Assembly (NCBI GenBank): GCA_020809705.1
Contig: CP085826.1
Span: forward strand, 682,001 to 746,000
DNA: 64,000 bases
Direction: 5' to 3'
From: Calonectria ilicicola
Taxonomy: Eukaryota; Ascomycota; Sordariomycetes; Hypocreales; Nectriaceae
In this document: one piece after another, positions 34,343 through 46,580 of the stretch
Position numbering within the stretch: position 1 is the first letter of the stretch
How the letters are laid out: each line of letters begins with the position of its first letter
Made by a program: the position numbers and the translations under genes
The notes under the pieces: generated by a model
Seen by the model: the letters and a program-made list of their open reading frames with translations, nothing else
The model's database searches: none
Told to the model about the DNA's origin: nothing

Positions 34343-35964
34343 TGTTAGATTACATCCGGACGCGAGTTCGATACATCTATAGGGTAGCCCAGCGTGATGT
34401 TCATATCGAATTGAGAACATGCGTGAAACCCAATAAATTCAAGTTAAATCCACTATTAAAATTTAGGATTCATTTCTTTTTTAATCCTCAAATTTTAGAG
34501 GTGAAACTAATGTGACATGGTTTAATTTGGTGTGAATGTTGTCGATGTTTGTTATTTGTTACTCTGAAGATGATTCCATCTCTCCACCACAACCTCATTT
34601 GGATGACTGAAGTTCCGCTTATTCATCCTTCGTTGCTTAACATCAGACATGACTCAGGAATTGCCACCGGGGTGAACTTCCATGACTATTCCTCACGCTC
34701 ATTGACTCGTCCGCTCTTTCGGAGTTGGTTCATGGCTTGCATGTGTTCAGCTCCGACGCCAGGGCTATTTTAGTTCGCCTCCACGATCGCAACCATCCTT
34801 TATTGGGTACAAGCGGACCAACAGCAAACTAAGATGATGGGGCTTTGTAATCACATCGACCTTGGTAGATGGCATTTGGGTTTGGTAAATGAGCTCTCGG
34901 CGACCTCGCCGGTGTAAGGAGGCCAAGCATTACTTGAGCCACCCCAGACTTGGATTTACCTACCTCTTTCTGCTAGTTTGACCTTATTTCCCCGTGGGAC
35001 AAGACTCGATTCTCCAGGTGTGCGGTTTGACAACGACAATCATGGCTTAAAGAGGAGATATCCGATCCTGCCCCCAGATGCCACATGGTGTGTGCCGTCT
35101 CCCAGCCACCGAGTTAATTGGTGCGGGCATTTCCCCCCTTTGGGCGGGGTATAGTAGCTCCCCCTTTTAGTCAAGGACCAAGGCCTCACTCCGAGCCGCG
35201 CTGAGAGGCACGGGAGGGGAAAATGGGGTGTCCTGGTTTCCCCGAAATTTACTCCATGCAGTCTAGCCCGGACAGGCTTTTCATCCCATGTGGGCAACGT
35301 TTCGCCCCCGCACGAAGCGCGACGCCTTGTTCGTGTGTGAGCATCTCTCCGTTCATTTGTCTGGTAAATAGTTTGGCCCGGAGCCAAGTAAGCCAGAGGT
35401 GAGACTGGTTGTTGTCGATAGTTGCGCCTAGAGTTCAGTCTACTCATGCATTTCGGCCGAGACCAGCCCGTTTAGCGCTGGGATTGATCCTGGGGTTGGT
35501 CGAAAATTTTAAACTTCTCCAACACCTACGTGTCAAACGAATGGAAATTGGAGCATGGGGCCGTCCAAAACCCCAAACCCCGCTAGCCGACTTGGTCATT
35601 AGACTCCCGAAAACCATTACCGTATAACCGCGGGGTTACGGGGAAGTCGGAGCCGGCATCGAGTTTGTCATTCGTGGAGTCGTAAGGGTTTATGTCATAG
35701 ATACATTTGGATACGAACACAACTCGCGTTCGCTATGCTGGAGATGGACGAGAAACTGACCACTGAGCTCATGCACGAGCGCAGCCTCATGTCTGATGCG
35801 AGCCAATCAGGTCTACAAGACAGGAACAGCAATCACAATCGCATCGGAAAATAGTAAATGCCATTCCGAATCTACTTGCCGCGACTCCATGTTGAGCCCA
35901 TGTCCAGACCCTGATTCGCTCCTCGCATCCTCCCTGCACTTGAGCTCGTTCCGCGTGCCGAGAC
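34343..35964. other. Intergenic region
   Basis: 1.6 kb, no supported gene. The frame 35040-35447 (-) and those overlapping the start of the next gene lack family similarity. Contains the promoter of the Zn2Cys6 gene at 35965. Confidence 0.5.
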
Positions 35965-37896
35965 ATGAGCTCACAAGCAGCCTCCCAGCCCAAAACCAGG
36001 ACCAGGGGGTTTTCAGGTTGTTGGACATGCCGTGCTAAGCATCTCAAATGCGACGAGTCCAAACCGACCTGTAAGCGATGTCAACGAGCAGGACGAGAAT
36101 GTGAAGGCTACGGTGTCAGACTCAATTGGACCTCCGTTCGCCTGCCATCCAATTTCGGTAAGCGGGGGTCTAAACGGGGACGACCAACACCGCTTTTTGA
36201 AGTCTCTCGTTTTCGAGCATCGTCGCTTGGACAGTCCAATGGTGCGGCAGAAGGATCCGAGCAAGATGAGGAATCTTCAAACCTACCGGAAAACTCAACG
36301 ACTGTTGATGCCGACACATCAACTGTCCAGGGTGCACACTCTATTGTAGACCAAGATTCGCCCCACATTGAAGCCCCTCTACCGTTTTTCGGGGATCTCG
36401 CTGCATCAACACACCACAGCCATGATGCCCAGAACTCGGCAGAAACTTCCCCGGGGGGTTCAAGCGAGAGACAACCACAAACACATGTACAGTATGTATT
36501 TTTTGTGGACATATTGTTTTCTTAGTTATGACGCTAACCCAAACTCTTTTCTAGACATGATCTATTCACATTTGAGGGGTTCGAGAATATTGAGGTAGAT
36601 GGAGACATGTTCCCGCTTCCCCAACTTCATTCAAGTTTGGCAGCACCAGGGCAACCATTGAATCAATTGAGTCTTTACACTCAAAACTCCACTGAGAAAT
36701 CTTCACAATCAAGACTGCTGGATAGCTTGCCGAATCCGAGTTTACGCAGTCGATTAATTCAACACTTTGTGCTGTTCCTTTGTGATGTATTAATTCCAGT
36801 GCCAGGAATTGATAACCCATTGCGGACGATATTCATGCCAATAGCGCTTGAAGGAGCTCGGACACACCCAAAGGAGTGTACCGGCGCAACGGCCGTCTTC
36901 CACCTGATCTGCGCCACTTCTGCCTTTCATCTGTCACAATCGCCGAATGAGGATAAGCACGCGCTCGAACGCATAGCCCTGGAACACTACAACCTTGGGA
37001 TTTCCCACATTGGGCAGAACATCCAATCAGATGATCGCACTCAATGTGTTGCTATTCTTGCATCCTTCATCATGGCCCTCATGGTGGAGGTTGTCAATGT
37101 GCCCACCACGTTTTGGCGTCTGCACATGAAGGGCGCAGTTGAGTGGGTCAATCATGTTGAGCCTCAACTTTGGCTCACGACAGAAGCTGCATCAAAGGTT
37201 TATCAAATGTTTATGGGAATCACAGCCTTCATTGAGTCCCAGCTCTTGTTAACTGACCGTGATGCGCTCTGGGGCATTGACTGTGACCTAACATCGGGGT
37301 CCGGTCCCTATACGCTAGACCGAATATTTGGGCTGCCAGAACCTCTCTTTCAGGCCATCAGCGGCATGAACAAGCTGCAAAGGAAGCTCAACATGTCACC
37401 CAGACAGGATATGGAGCAGTTCAAGGAGGCGGTAGACCGGCTTGAACTTGAACTGTCCTTGTCTGCGCCCTCAAAACCATCCAACTCCAATGCTAGTCAT
37501 GGAGACTTGATATGCCACCACGCATACTTGTACTACTTTGCAATGCTAATTCACATGAAGCGCGCCATCATGGATGTTCCTCTGGAAGATGTCCAGGACT
37601 TGATTGAGCAATCCCTCACGCACATGGAGGTATTTGGGACAAGTATTAAAGAGATCTTTTCGCCACTCATGTGGACGATCGCCATTATAGCATTTGATGC
37701 ATGCCGGGAAGCAACACAGGAACGTCTTCTACGATGCATTGAAATGTTAAAGGAAAGGTCCCAGTTGGTCGTCTGGGCCAACCTTGCAGAATGGGTGCAG
37801 CAAGTCTGGGCATTCCGAAAGACAAAGGGGAATGAGAACCTAAAGTGGCATGAAAGCTGGCCGCTGAGCGAAAACCACCGCTTCATGATGTTTTAA
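35965..37896 (+). CDS. Zn2Cys6 transcription factor (Fungal_trans_2 type)
   Basis: Exons 35965-36491 and 36555-37896 give 622 residues; the 63-nt intron has GTATGT and TTTCTAG ends and splits a codon. The zinc cluster uses Cys19, 22, 29, 36, 39 and 46, followed by a typical LNWTSVRLPSNFGKRGSKRGR basic linker broken here only by my spacing limits: it runs about residues 53-73. A long Ser/Glu/Asp-rich region separates it from the regulatory domain, where CVAILASFIMALMVEVV and FWRLHMKGAVEWV correspond to the usual ACA/arginine-regulator-like fold. It sits between the amidase and a sugar-porter gene; targets unknown. Confidence 0.87.
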
Positions 37897-38541
37897 TTGA
37901 CCAACTGGTTTGGATAAACACCTGTATTCTGAGTTTGAGTTAGTGTTGGGTAAGGGTATGCAATCGAATCGGAACCAACGACGTTAGACTCTGTTCATGC
38001 TTCCACTTTGCGGCCGCTACGAAGCCAAGAGCGGGGCGATCGCCACTACCAACAATGGATATTAGCGAGCCATTCATGGTTAAACAGTCGATTCATTCAA
38101 GTGCGTCCTCATGTGATCTGTGCACCGGGTGCGGGAAAAAAAAGACGTGCCATTACGAGAAAAGACGGAAGAACCAAAAAAAAGTCTCAGGCTAGTCATG
38201 CAACTATACATTTGGGCTATACTGGTCTTGTTATCTTGGGAATGAGACGATGACGCGGCTCCGCAACTTGCAGAGAACTTGCTGTAGGACTAACGCCACC
38301 ACATGGTTTTCTCGTGGGCCCATTGGCGTTTTCCATCACCTGGCTCTGAAACTTTTCAGGGTCGGCCCGGGCCAAGGTTTTTTTTCGCATATAGCTGTGA
38401 CCCACCTAATATGGCTCTCTCATCAAACTGCCTCGAGACGGTTGTGATTTGGGCGTGGTGGAGATTGCCGAGGCCTGGAGAGTTGGAGTTGGCCGATATC
38501 CGCTTGTGGATGTGAGCCTGTCTGTTTCTACTTGCTGAAGA

Positions 38542-38565
38542 GACTGACTGACTGACTGACTGACT
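38542..38565. repeat. Tetranucleotide microsatellite (GACT)6
   Basis: Six perfect tandem GACT units, directly followed by AGCTAGCTA. Confidence 0.95.
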
Positions 38566-38682
38566 AGCTAGCTACCCAGCTACATACCTACCTGGTCGCC
38601 TGTTAAAGAGAAACGAAACGAGAGGCGAGTGACCAGACAGGGCTCATGCGGCTCGTGTAACCACCCACATACCCTGACACAT

Positions 38683-38698
38683 ACACACACACACACAC
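38683..38698. repeat. Dinucleotide microsatellite (AC)8
   Basis: Eight AC units within a CA-rich stretch 38675-38699. Confidence 0.9.
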
Positions 38699-39478
38699 CA
38701 TGGCAGACAGACAGACGCGTGAGGCTTGTCATCCTGGGTAAATTCTGTTCCCCCAAGTATCACCCACCCTCACACTTTCACGTGCAAGCCAAGCCAGCCA
38801 CCCCATCACACTGCATCAAACAGCCGCATCCCATCCCAGTCCATGATCATGATCGAAAACCGCCCGTCAACGCTGCAGCGGTGCCACTTCCTCATCCGGC
38901 TGGCAGCTCTCTGCATTTACCCAGGGTGCCCGTGTCTTGTGACCAACGAGGGTCCGATTCGGGAAAACAAGACCCGGCGCCCCAAGCGGCACGGCATCGG
39001 TCCACACGTTGCCCATTGCCCACGGTACCTCCCGAAACCACGCTACGCTGCGACTCGGCCGTGCTAGCTACGTTGCACCAGGCCCATGAGGGGCCCTCGA
39101 AGCAATTGGCTCGGTGGAGCCGATCAATTTGGCAAAGAGCCCGGCCATCATGTCACCCCACATTCCCCAAATTACCCCAGACCCCGGACTCTGAATGGAC
39201 GGCAATCTTTTCTCCCAAGGGACTCGAGAGTCGTCTTGGTGGGTAGTCGCACAATTGACCAACAGATGAGATGGTTTCAACAGGTTACCCTGGTGGGTTC
39301 GTGCCAAGGTGCAGGGCCTGGTTCCTCGGCAGTCCGTTGATTGGCCTCCGCGCCTTTGGTGTCGCGAGGGCCGGGCTGCTATAAACCCCAGCAGGTGCCG
39401 TAAATCTTGGCTCTGCTTCTCTGCTACCCTGTTCGGCTGCATCTTCAAGTTTCCAGTTGATCAATTACAGCAGAAGAG

Positions 39479-41322
39479 ATGGCTGACGCCAAAGAAACGG
39501 GTGGCGATGCTGCCGCCAACACTCGCCAGAGTGCAGACCACTCCGTCCATGCAGCAGACGAGAAGGCGTCGCAGCATGAGGAGACGCGAGAGATCAATGC
39601 CGCCTCACTTGCGCTGGCCGAAGCTGTGGCCAAGCAGAAGCCTAACCCTTGGTCTCACAGCATGATGAAGCTGTACTGCATCATGTTCTTGGGTTATCTT
39701 ATTTCCACTATGAACGGTTATGGTATGTTGCCCCTCCGAGACAAGAATGGGATCCATTCGCCATGTTGGTAGCTGTAATTGACATCTTCTCCAGACAGTT
39801 CTCTCATGGGCTCAATCAACGCCATGAAGCCTTACCAGGAGTCGTTTGGCCTCAGCGGAGCTGGCTCATCCACCGGTATCGTCTTCATCATCTACAACAT
39901 TGGTCAGATCGCCGCCTTCCCCTTCTGCGGTATGCTTGCCGATGGCTTTGGTCGACGATGGTGCATCTTTGTCGGATGTCTCATTGTCGTTGTGGGAACC
40001 ATTGTACAGACGACATCTACCAACCGCGGCCACTTCATTGGCGGCCGATTTGTTTTGGGATTCGGCGCTGCCATTGCGTCCGCTGCTGGTCCCGCATACA
40101 CCGTGGAACTGGCGCACCCCGCGTACCGTGGTTTCATGGCTGGCATGTAAGTCAATTGCGCTTGAAACCACCTCACACTTAACGCGAAACTGATACTCTG
40201 ATTAGGTACAACAACCTGTGGTGGTTGGGCAACATTATTGCTGGATGGGCCACCTACGGCTCCAACCTGCACTACTCCGACGCCTGGGCATGGAAGATCC
40301 CCACCGTCGTGCAAGCAGGAATGCCTGGCATTGCCATGTGCGCTATCCTGTTCTTCCCCGAATCTCCCCGTTGGCTCATCGCCCAGGACCGCACCGAAGA
40401 GGCCCTCGCGATTCTTGCCAAGTACCACGGAGATGGCGACGTCAACCACCCAATTGTGCAACTGCAGTACCACGAAATCGTCGAGCAAAACAACCTGAAC
40501 CGATCCGATAACGCTTGGTGGGACTACCGCGAGCTCGCCAACACTCGAGCCGCTCGATACCGACTGGCAATGGTTATTGGCATGTCCTTCTTTGGACAGT
40601 GGTCTGGAAACAACGTCATCAGCTACTTCATGGTAAGTCATGTCCCTCGTCATATTTTACCCCAGTGAATATTCTTTTCTAACGCTCTTATGCTCTAGCC
40701 CGAAATGTTCAAGTCTGCTGGTATCACCAACACCAACACTCAACTCCTTCTCAATGCTATCAACCCAATCTTTTCCATGATTGGTGCTATTTATGGCGCC
40801 TCGCTTCTGGACAAGCTTGGACGAAGGCCTATGATGCTTTGGGGATTGACTGGATCCTTGATTTCCTACATTTTCCTCACTGCCTTCACCGCCCAGACAG
40901 AGTACCACCCCAACCTGTCTTACGGAGTCATCGTCTCCATTTACATTTTCGGCATCTGCTTCGCTTGGGGATTCACTCCTCTCCAGACCCTCTACGCCGT
41001 CGAGTGTCTTGAGAACCGTACCCGTGCTAAGGGCTCTGGTCTCAACTTCCTCTTCCTGAACATTGCCATGGTCGTCAACACCTGGGGTATTAGCGAGGGT
41101 ATCGCTAAGATTGGCTGGAAGCTGTACATTGTCTACATTGGTTGGATTTGCATCGAGTTAATCATCATCTACTTCTTCTTCGTTGAGACGGCTGGCAAGA
41201 CTCTAGAGGAGCTTAGCGAAGTCTTCGAGGCTCCTAACCCCAGAAAAGAGAGTACCAAGAAGCACAAGGCTGAGGTTGACAGAAGTGGAAGAGTTGTGCA
41301 GGTCAACGAGACAGATGTCTAG
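39479..41322 (+). CDS. MFS sugar porter (lactose/hexose permease-like)
   Basis: Exons 39479-39722, 39795-40146, 40206-40632 and 40699-41322 give 548 residues with closed phases. After a hydrophilic 60-residue N-terminus, helix 1 ends in NGYDSSLMGSINAM. Family signatures are GMLADGFGRRW between helices 2 and 3, GRFVLGFGAAI, FPESPRWLIAQDR at the central loop, LDKLGRRPMM and the C-terminal FFVETAGKTLEEL. These match the sugar transporter family close to fungal lactose/cellobiose permeases. C-ending codons are favoured in exons 2-4, suggesting good expression. It probably carries a mono- or disaccharide with protons across the plasma membrane; the exact sugar cannot be told from sequence. Confidence 0.92.
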
Positions 41323-41438
41323 TTAATCTGTTCCATAAAAAAGCTCAATAGTTTCAGATGCGTGTTTGTCATAGTATATAGTTTGTTCAGATAATGCTCA
41401 ACGAAGTTATCTCACAATTGCGATTCCCGTGGAATTAC

Positions 41439-43793
41439 CTATTGCTCGCTTATGAAATCATTCATAATGTCTCCAAATGGCGCCATGCTGTCAGCTCCAA
41501 TATTAAACGGAATATCTAACGCCATATTCTGACCAAAGTCAAAATTGTCAAAGTATCCTGGTACGGCTAGTCCTTGGATTTGTTCAAACAATTCTACAAG
41601 ATGGTCAATATTAATAGGCGGTTCAAGGACGAAACTAGAAATTGCATACCATCTGCGGATGTGAACGTGGGTGCCTTTGAATGACCTGAACCTTTCTCTA
41701 GTACTGCCGTGATGGCATTCACTGCTGTTTGTGCTTCCATAGACTGGTTCGGGTTCTTTTGCCACACTTCTTTGGCAATAGTTAAAGCTGCGGTGATTTC
41801 GTCTCGCCTGGTAGACAAAGAAGGGTCTGGCTTTCCACAGTGCCACTCATCAAGTTTACTGAGAGCAAAACACAGCATCGTCGTGGCCTGCAGAAATTCA
41901 TGATTGAGCGATGCGGCCACCTTCCAGCGAATACCAAACATGAGGCCCCCAGGTTGGGTCTCCTCGCTCATTCTTTGCTGATGCTCCAAAACCTCGAGTG
42001 CAGCTTTGATACAGAGCTCATTTGACTTGCTATTTTCTTCTCCACCGGAACCTTTCATGAAGCTCCGTCGATGGAGGAGATAGATAGCTTTGTGTGTGAG
42101 AACGTCTAGAAGAATTCTGTATAGTATCTTGGCAGGATCTTCTGCAATAGAATTCTCAAGAGATTTGTATTTTAAACTTGCAGGAATGGAGTTTATTGTT
42201 CTCTCGAGTTTTTCACTGAGAGTAGCGATCGTTGTCGGTGAGACCATTGCTGCCTCAGTGGCATCATATATCTCTGCCGCTATGCTGATCACCGGGTGCC
42301 TCTGAATAATATGTGATAGCGGGGTTGGATCCGTGAGTGGCCGCGCAGGTGGCATCTCATCATGTTCAACTCCTATGTCATCATCAAGCAAGTGCGCAGG
42401 AGGGTGGGTATCGCACTGTGAGTCTTTGATGACTCGTGGCAGTCCGAGCTGCGTGCTTGTGAAGAAGTCCATCTGGTACAGAGTGATCCATATGCGCCGA
42501 CGAAGCTCCGCCTGCAATGGTCGAATATTTGGCCAATGCGATGGATCGCGGTGCAATCCCATGCGAAATGCGAGTCGAATAATAACACCAATTAATACCC
42601 AGTTGCCAATATGTGCATCAGTATTGGTGTTTTGGTCGACGGCAAAGTGCATCATTAGGGTTTCGATAGTGTATTTGTTCGGCCGCAGATAGTTGCCAGC
42701 AACTAAACAGTGAATAGTCAGAGTTCGGTACGTCTCTAGCATATTTTGAGGCTCTGTAGTAGATACGCCAGCAGTTCCGATGTCTCTTTGCTGGAGAAAA
42801 GCAGATATGCTCATGATACCAAACAGTAATCCGATCCATCTGATGGGTGCATCCGTTGGATTTGCCCAAAATTCCGCATACTACCCATAAGTTAGCAAGT
42901 AAGAAAAGAGGAATGGTGCAAAGTACTAGCCTCTGAAAGGAATTGGGTTCGGTGCAGAATTACTTTAGTTATCAGTCACCAAATTAGAGATTAACAAAAT
43001 ATCAGGCTCCGATCTAAAAGCATACCTGATCCAAATTCGAAACTGTTAAAGAATTGAGAAACATGTCTATCTACAACTCGGCGTGGTGGTATTTGAGCCA
43101 GGATTTGGTCTTTCGGAAGGGATGAAACACTTGTAAGCAAAGAAATTTTTGAAGACGCGGGTGCATGCATCGAAGGCGCATCAAATGGAGTAGATTCTCT
43201 AGTTCGAGTGCTTACGGAGGCCTCGTCGGACAGCTCCTCTTTGAGAAGTCGAATCTGGACGGTTGTGATTAGACAAATCAGGTCGAGCTTCGAAAAATTG
43301 ACTTACATCCTCTAAAATGGTAACCCAGTGGGAACTACCGACATAGACTGCATGATTATCAGTGAGGCTTAGTTTTCCCATACCATCCGCTCCCTGGTCG
43401 CTGGTGAGCGTAAGCGAAGAGCCAGGGCTGTTAAGGCTATCATTTGGTGATGATGTAACCTCTGGAGATTGGTATGAGTTTTCCGCTATGTTCCTCATCT
43501 CAGTTACAAGACTTTCAAGCCGCGAAACTCTCTGGCGCGCCTGCTGCCTTTTGGCATGAGGGCGATAGTCGATGGCATCTTTTCGCTCTTGGGCCGAAGA
43601 ACTGTAGATGCATTCTGTAGGTTTCCCACGCCGTAAACAAGCACCACAAGGAGAATTTCTATCACAACGAAGCCTGAGAAATATTAACAAAATTTTTGGC
43701 GGCGAAAGAGGGACCGACTTACTTTCGCCCTCTGCAAAAGGCGCAGCTCAAAATGGGTTTATCTCGTTTCTTACTCTGCGAGATCGATTGCAT
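41439..43793 (-). CDS. Zn2Cys6 transcription factor with five introns, one of them GC-AG
   Basis: Six exons, 43793-43723, 43673-43307, 43254-43026, 42962-42931, 42880-41650 and 41593-41439, give 694 residues. The cluster has Cys17, 20, 27, 33, 36 and 45, with the first intron falling between the second and third Cys. A heptad-like segment after it (RQRVSRLESLVTEMRN) suggests a dimerisation coiled coil. The regulatory domain reads FANPTDAPIRWIGLLFGIMS-like WANPTDAPIRWIGLLFG and ELRRRIWITLYQMDFFTSTQLGLP. Exon 4 is 32 nt and ends at a GC donor (GCTAGT, 42930), with CTAAC branch and GGGTAG acceptor; this is the only join I find that keeps phase and the conserved FLSEYAEFW. The gene is head-to-head with a DHA2 efflux carrier and may control it. 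Confidence 0.86.
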
Positions 43794-44744
43794 CGCGACT
43801 CTTCCCCTTTGTCGTGGGTTCAAAAACTCTGCAAATACTATTGCGACGTTTATTAGGAGTTTGGAATCTCCAGGCGTGATACGGAAACTGCCGTTTTCAT
43901 GTGTGACGGAAGTGATGCCAAAATGAAGCCTCACTAAAGTCGGCACCAGAGTTTGAAGATCAACACCATCACGTGACCCGCAGTAAAGATGGTCTCCGGA
44001 CAAGATCCAGGATCAAGGGGATAGTACTACCCTTTGGAACAATAGTTTGAAGATATTTTGGGATTATATTCCAGCGCAAGATCCGGAGAAGCACTCAAGG
44101 TAAGCACATGCGAGTTCTTCAACCGGGATTCAACTTTGATGGCTAGAGTGGAGACTGATGATGAACCAGAGCAATTCAGCTTCGTCTTGATACCCACAGC
44201 TTCTGGGTTGTGCTAGGGAATCGCCCTACGTCCAAGGAAATTGCCGAAATTTTTGTTAAAAAAAAATCGCATTGTCGTATCTTGACACATTTCCAGGCTG
44301 GACGGAGCTTCGGAAAATGGACGGTCCATTCACGGACGGTCGGACAGTCATGACGTTGCAAGCCTCTCATTGGTCACTCGGGTGATCCGCACATTGGGCT
44401 AGCCCCTCAACCACGGTCCGTGGTGGGCATGATCTGTGGCTTGGGGGCTTTGAGGCTTTGAGTGAGGGAGATCTTGCGGAGCTTGTGTTCCTGGGCACGA
44501 CCCTCCGTGAAAAAGAGCCTCCTGAATCATTCCAAGAGCTCAAGACACTCCAAATATATAACACAACGCAAACGCTGTTCACAATGCCTTTCATCCAACA
44601 TTCTCTACCTCTCGCTTTACAGTGGTTTTATTTCTACTACTTTTTAGTGCAATAACCTGTCTTGACACAAGTCTGATTCCCTTGTTCTCAACGAATCGCT
44701 TGTTCGCACACCAACGCTTTTAACACCTTCGTACATATCACAAC
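43794..44744. promoter_or_regulatory. Divergent promoter of the Zn2Cys6 regulator and DHA2 carrier with CGG palindromes
   Basis: 951 bp between outward starts. Two odd palindromes share the core ACGGTCC: ATGGAC-G-GTCCAT (44317-44329) and ACCACGG-T-CCGTGGT (44410-44424). Further CGGACGGTCGG triplets follow at 44333-44343. A TATA-like AAATATATAAC lies near 44552. The arrangement fits binding sites for the adjacent Zn2Cys6 protein; binding is inferred. Confidence 0.55.
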
Positions 44745-46580
44745 ATGGCGGGGCTGGACAGGGATGATGTCGTCTACCCTTCGGGGCTCAGATTGGTACT
44801 GATTCTTGTCTCCATGTTTATTTGCATGTTCTTGGTTGCTCTGGTAAGTCTGCAACAACATACACTCTGGTCAGCTAGTTAACGGACTCTCTTCGCAGGA
44901 CAAACTCATCATCGCCACGGCAATCCCAAGCATTACCAATGAATTTCACTCAGTGAGCCATATTGGTTGGTATGGTACGGCTTACCTACTAGCCAATTGC
45001 GCATTCTTATTGGTATTCGGCAAATTATACACTTTCTTGAACATCAAAGCAACCTTCCTGACAGCCGTCATGCTTTTTGAGGTGGGATCAGCAGTCTGTG
45101 GCGCTGCGCCAAACTCAATTGCTTTCATCATCGGCAGAGCCATCGCTGGCCTAGGAGCTGGAGGAGTTCAATCTGGCGTCGTGAGTTCTCTCTTTCTATC
45201 ATCATCAAGATCATTATTGACATGATGCACACAGCTTGTTCTTATCGTGCATGCCCTTCCATTGGAGAAACGTCCTCAATTCCAGGGCTTGTTCGGCGCC
45301 GTGTTTGGAATCGCATCAATCATCGGTCCAGTGATCGGCGGTAGCTTGACCACTCACGCCTCATGGAGATGGTGTTTTTACCTCAACCTGCCTCTGGGCG
45401 GCCTGGTATTGCTATTCATATTCTTCTTGCTGGACATCCAGGCTCATCCCAGCACTGGCGATATCAAGAGCCATCTAAAGAAACTCAATATTGAAGGCCT
45501 TCTGGCCCTAATTCCTGGAGTAATCTGCTTGTGCTTGGCTCTTCAATGGGGCGGCTTCACATACAGCGTAAGACTTTTTTCTTCCATGTTTTTTTTCTTT
45601 TGGATTGAATCTCACTGAAAATAATTAGTGGAGCAATGGGCGCATTATCGCGCTACTAGTGATCGCTTTTGCGCTGCTTATTGCCTTTGTCTTGATTCAG
45701 GTCTGGAGACCCAAGAATGCCACAGTTCCGCCACACATTTTTGTGCAACGCAGCATTGCCAGCGGTTTCTGGGTCAGCTTTTGCGTGGGCGCACACCAAA
45801 CACTACTGAGTAAGTCGGCTCTTTTTCATCTTGATATTATGGATTATTAACGCAAGAACACTAGTTTACTTCCTCCCTGTGTGGTTCCAGGCCATCAAGG
45901 CCGACTCAGCTGTTGAGAGTGGTATCCACATCCTGCCCATGGTGCTCTCTCTCGTTGTTGCATCTATCATCACAGGCGTTCTCACGAGCCGCATCGGTTA
46001 CTACACGCCTTTCTTGCTAACGGGCATCTGTATCGCATCTGTTGGCGCAGGTTTAATCACTACCTTTGGTATCCACACACCATCGAGCCAGTGGATCGGA
46101 TACCAAATTGTGTATGGTTTGGGTCTAGGCGCTTGTTTCCAGGCACCCAACATGGCGGCACAGACAGTACTTCCACGAAACGAAGTCTCAATCGGTGCCT
46201 CGCTCATGCTCTTTTCTCAGACTCTCTCCGGGGCCATCTTTGTTGCAATTGGCCAAAATGTGCTCGATAGCCAACTCGCACATCGCCTTGCTAAAATCGC
46301 GGCTATAACCCCACAGCAAATTGAGGAGGCCGGTGCCACGGGTCTTTTCAAGCTTATTCCAACCGATAGATTGAAAGACGCTATGGTAGCCTACAATAGC
46401 TCTCTGCGCGTTTGCTTCTATGTTGCTCTAATCATGGCTTGCCTTGCACTTATTGGTGGTCTTGGCATGGAATGGCGCAGCGTGAAGCAGGAGAAAGTGA
46501 ACGACGACGAGGAAAATACTGCCGAGCATGAGAAAGGTCGATCCGATTCTAACGCCAGCACAAATCCCGATAGCAAATAA
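44745..46580 (+). CDS. MFS efflux carrier, DHA2 family (14 helices)
   Basis: Exons 44745-44843, 44899-45180, 45235-45567, 45629-45809 and 45865-46580 give 536 residues. The first exon starts [16 protein letters not shown], a short cytosolic tail, and the splice joins VAL to [12 protein letters not shown], the DHA2 helix-1 motif. Others are [58 protein letters not shown] (here spanning residues about 150-180) and the late [17 protein letters not shown]2 proteins export drugs, toxins or secondary metabolites by proton antiport. There is no biosynthetic core enzyme beside it. The acidic C-terminal tail is cytosolic. Probably controlled by the divergent Zn2Cys6 gene. Confidence 0.92.

Larger units (their letters stand above)
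37897..39478. other. Long intergenic region with microsatellites
   Basis: 1.58 kb upstream of the sugar-porter gene, with a (GACT)6 tract and an (AC)8 tract but no supported gene. Open frames here are without ATG or family support. It probably contains a long promoter and leader for the porter. Confidence 0.6.

Noticed and set aside
39866..40653. Long antisense open frames opposite the sugar-porter gene
   Set aside because: They mirror the biased codon use of the real gene and match no family.
43199..43215. Intron donor GTAAGC within exon 3 of the Zn2Cys6 gene at 41439-43793
   Set aside because: The frame runs on through it into LPKDQILAQIPPRRVVDRH, a conserved-type segment, so the site is not used.
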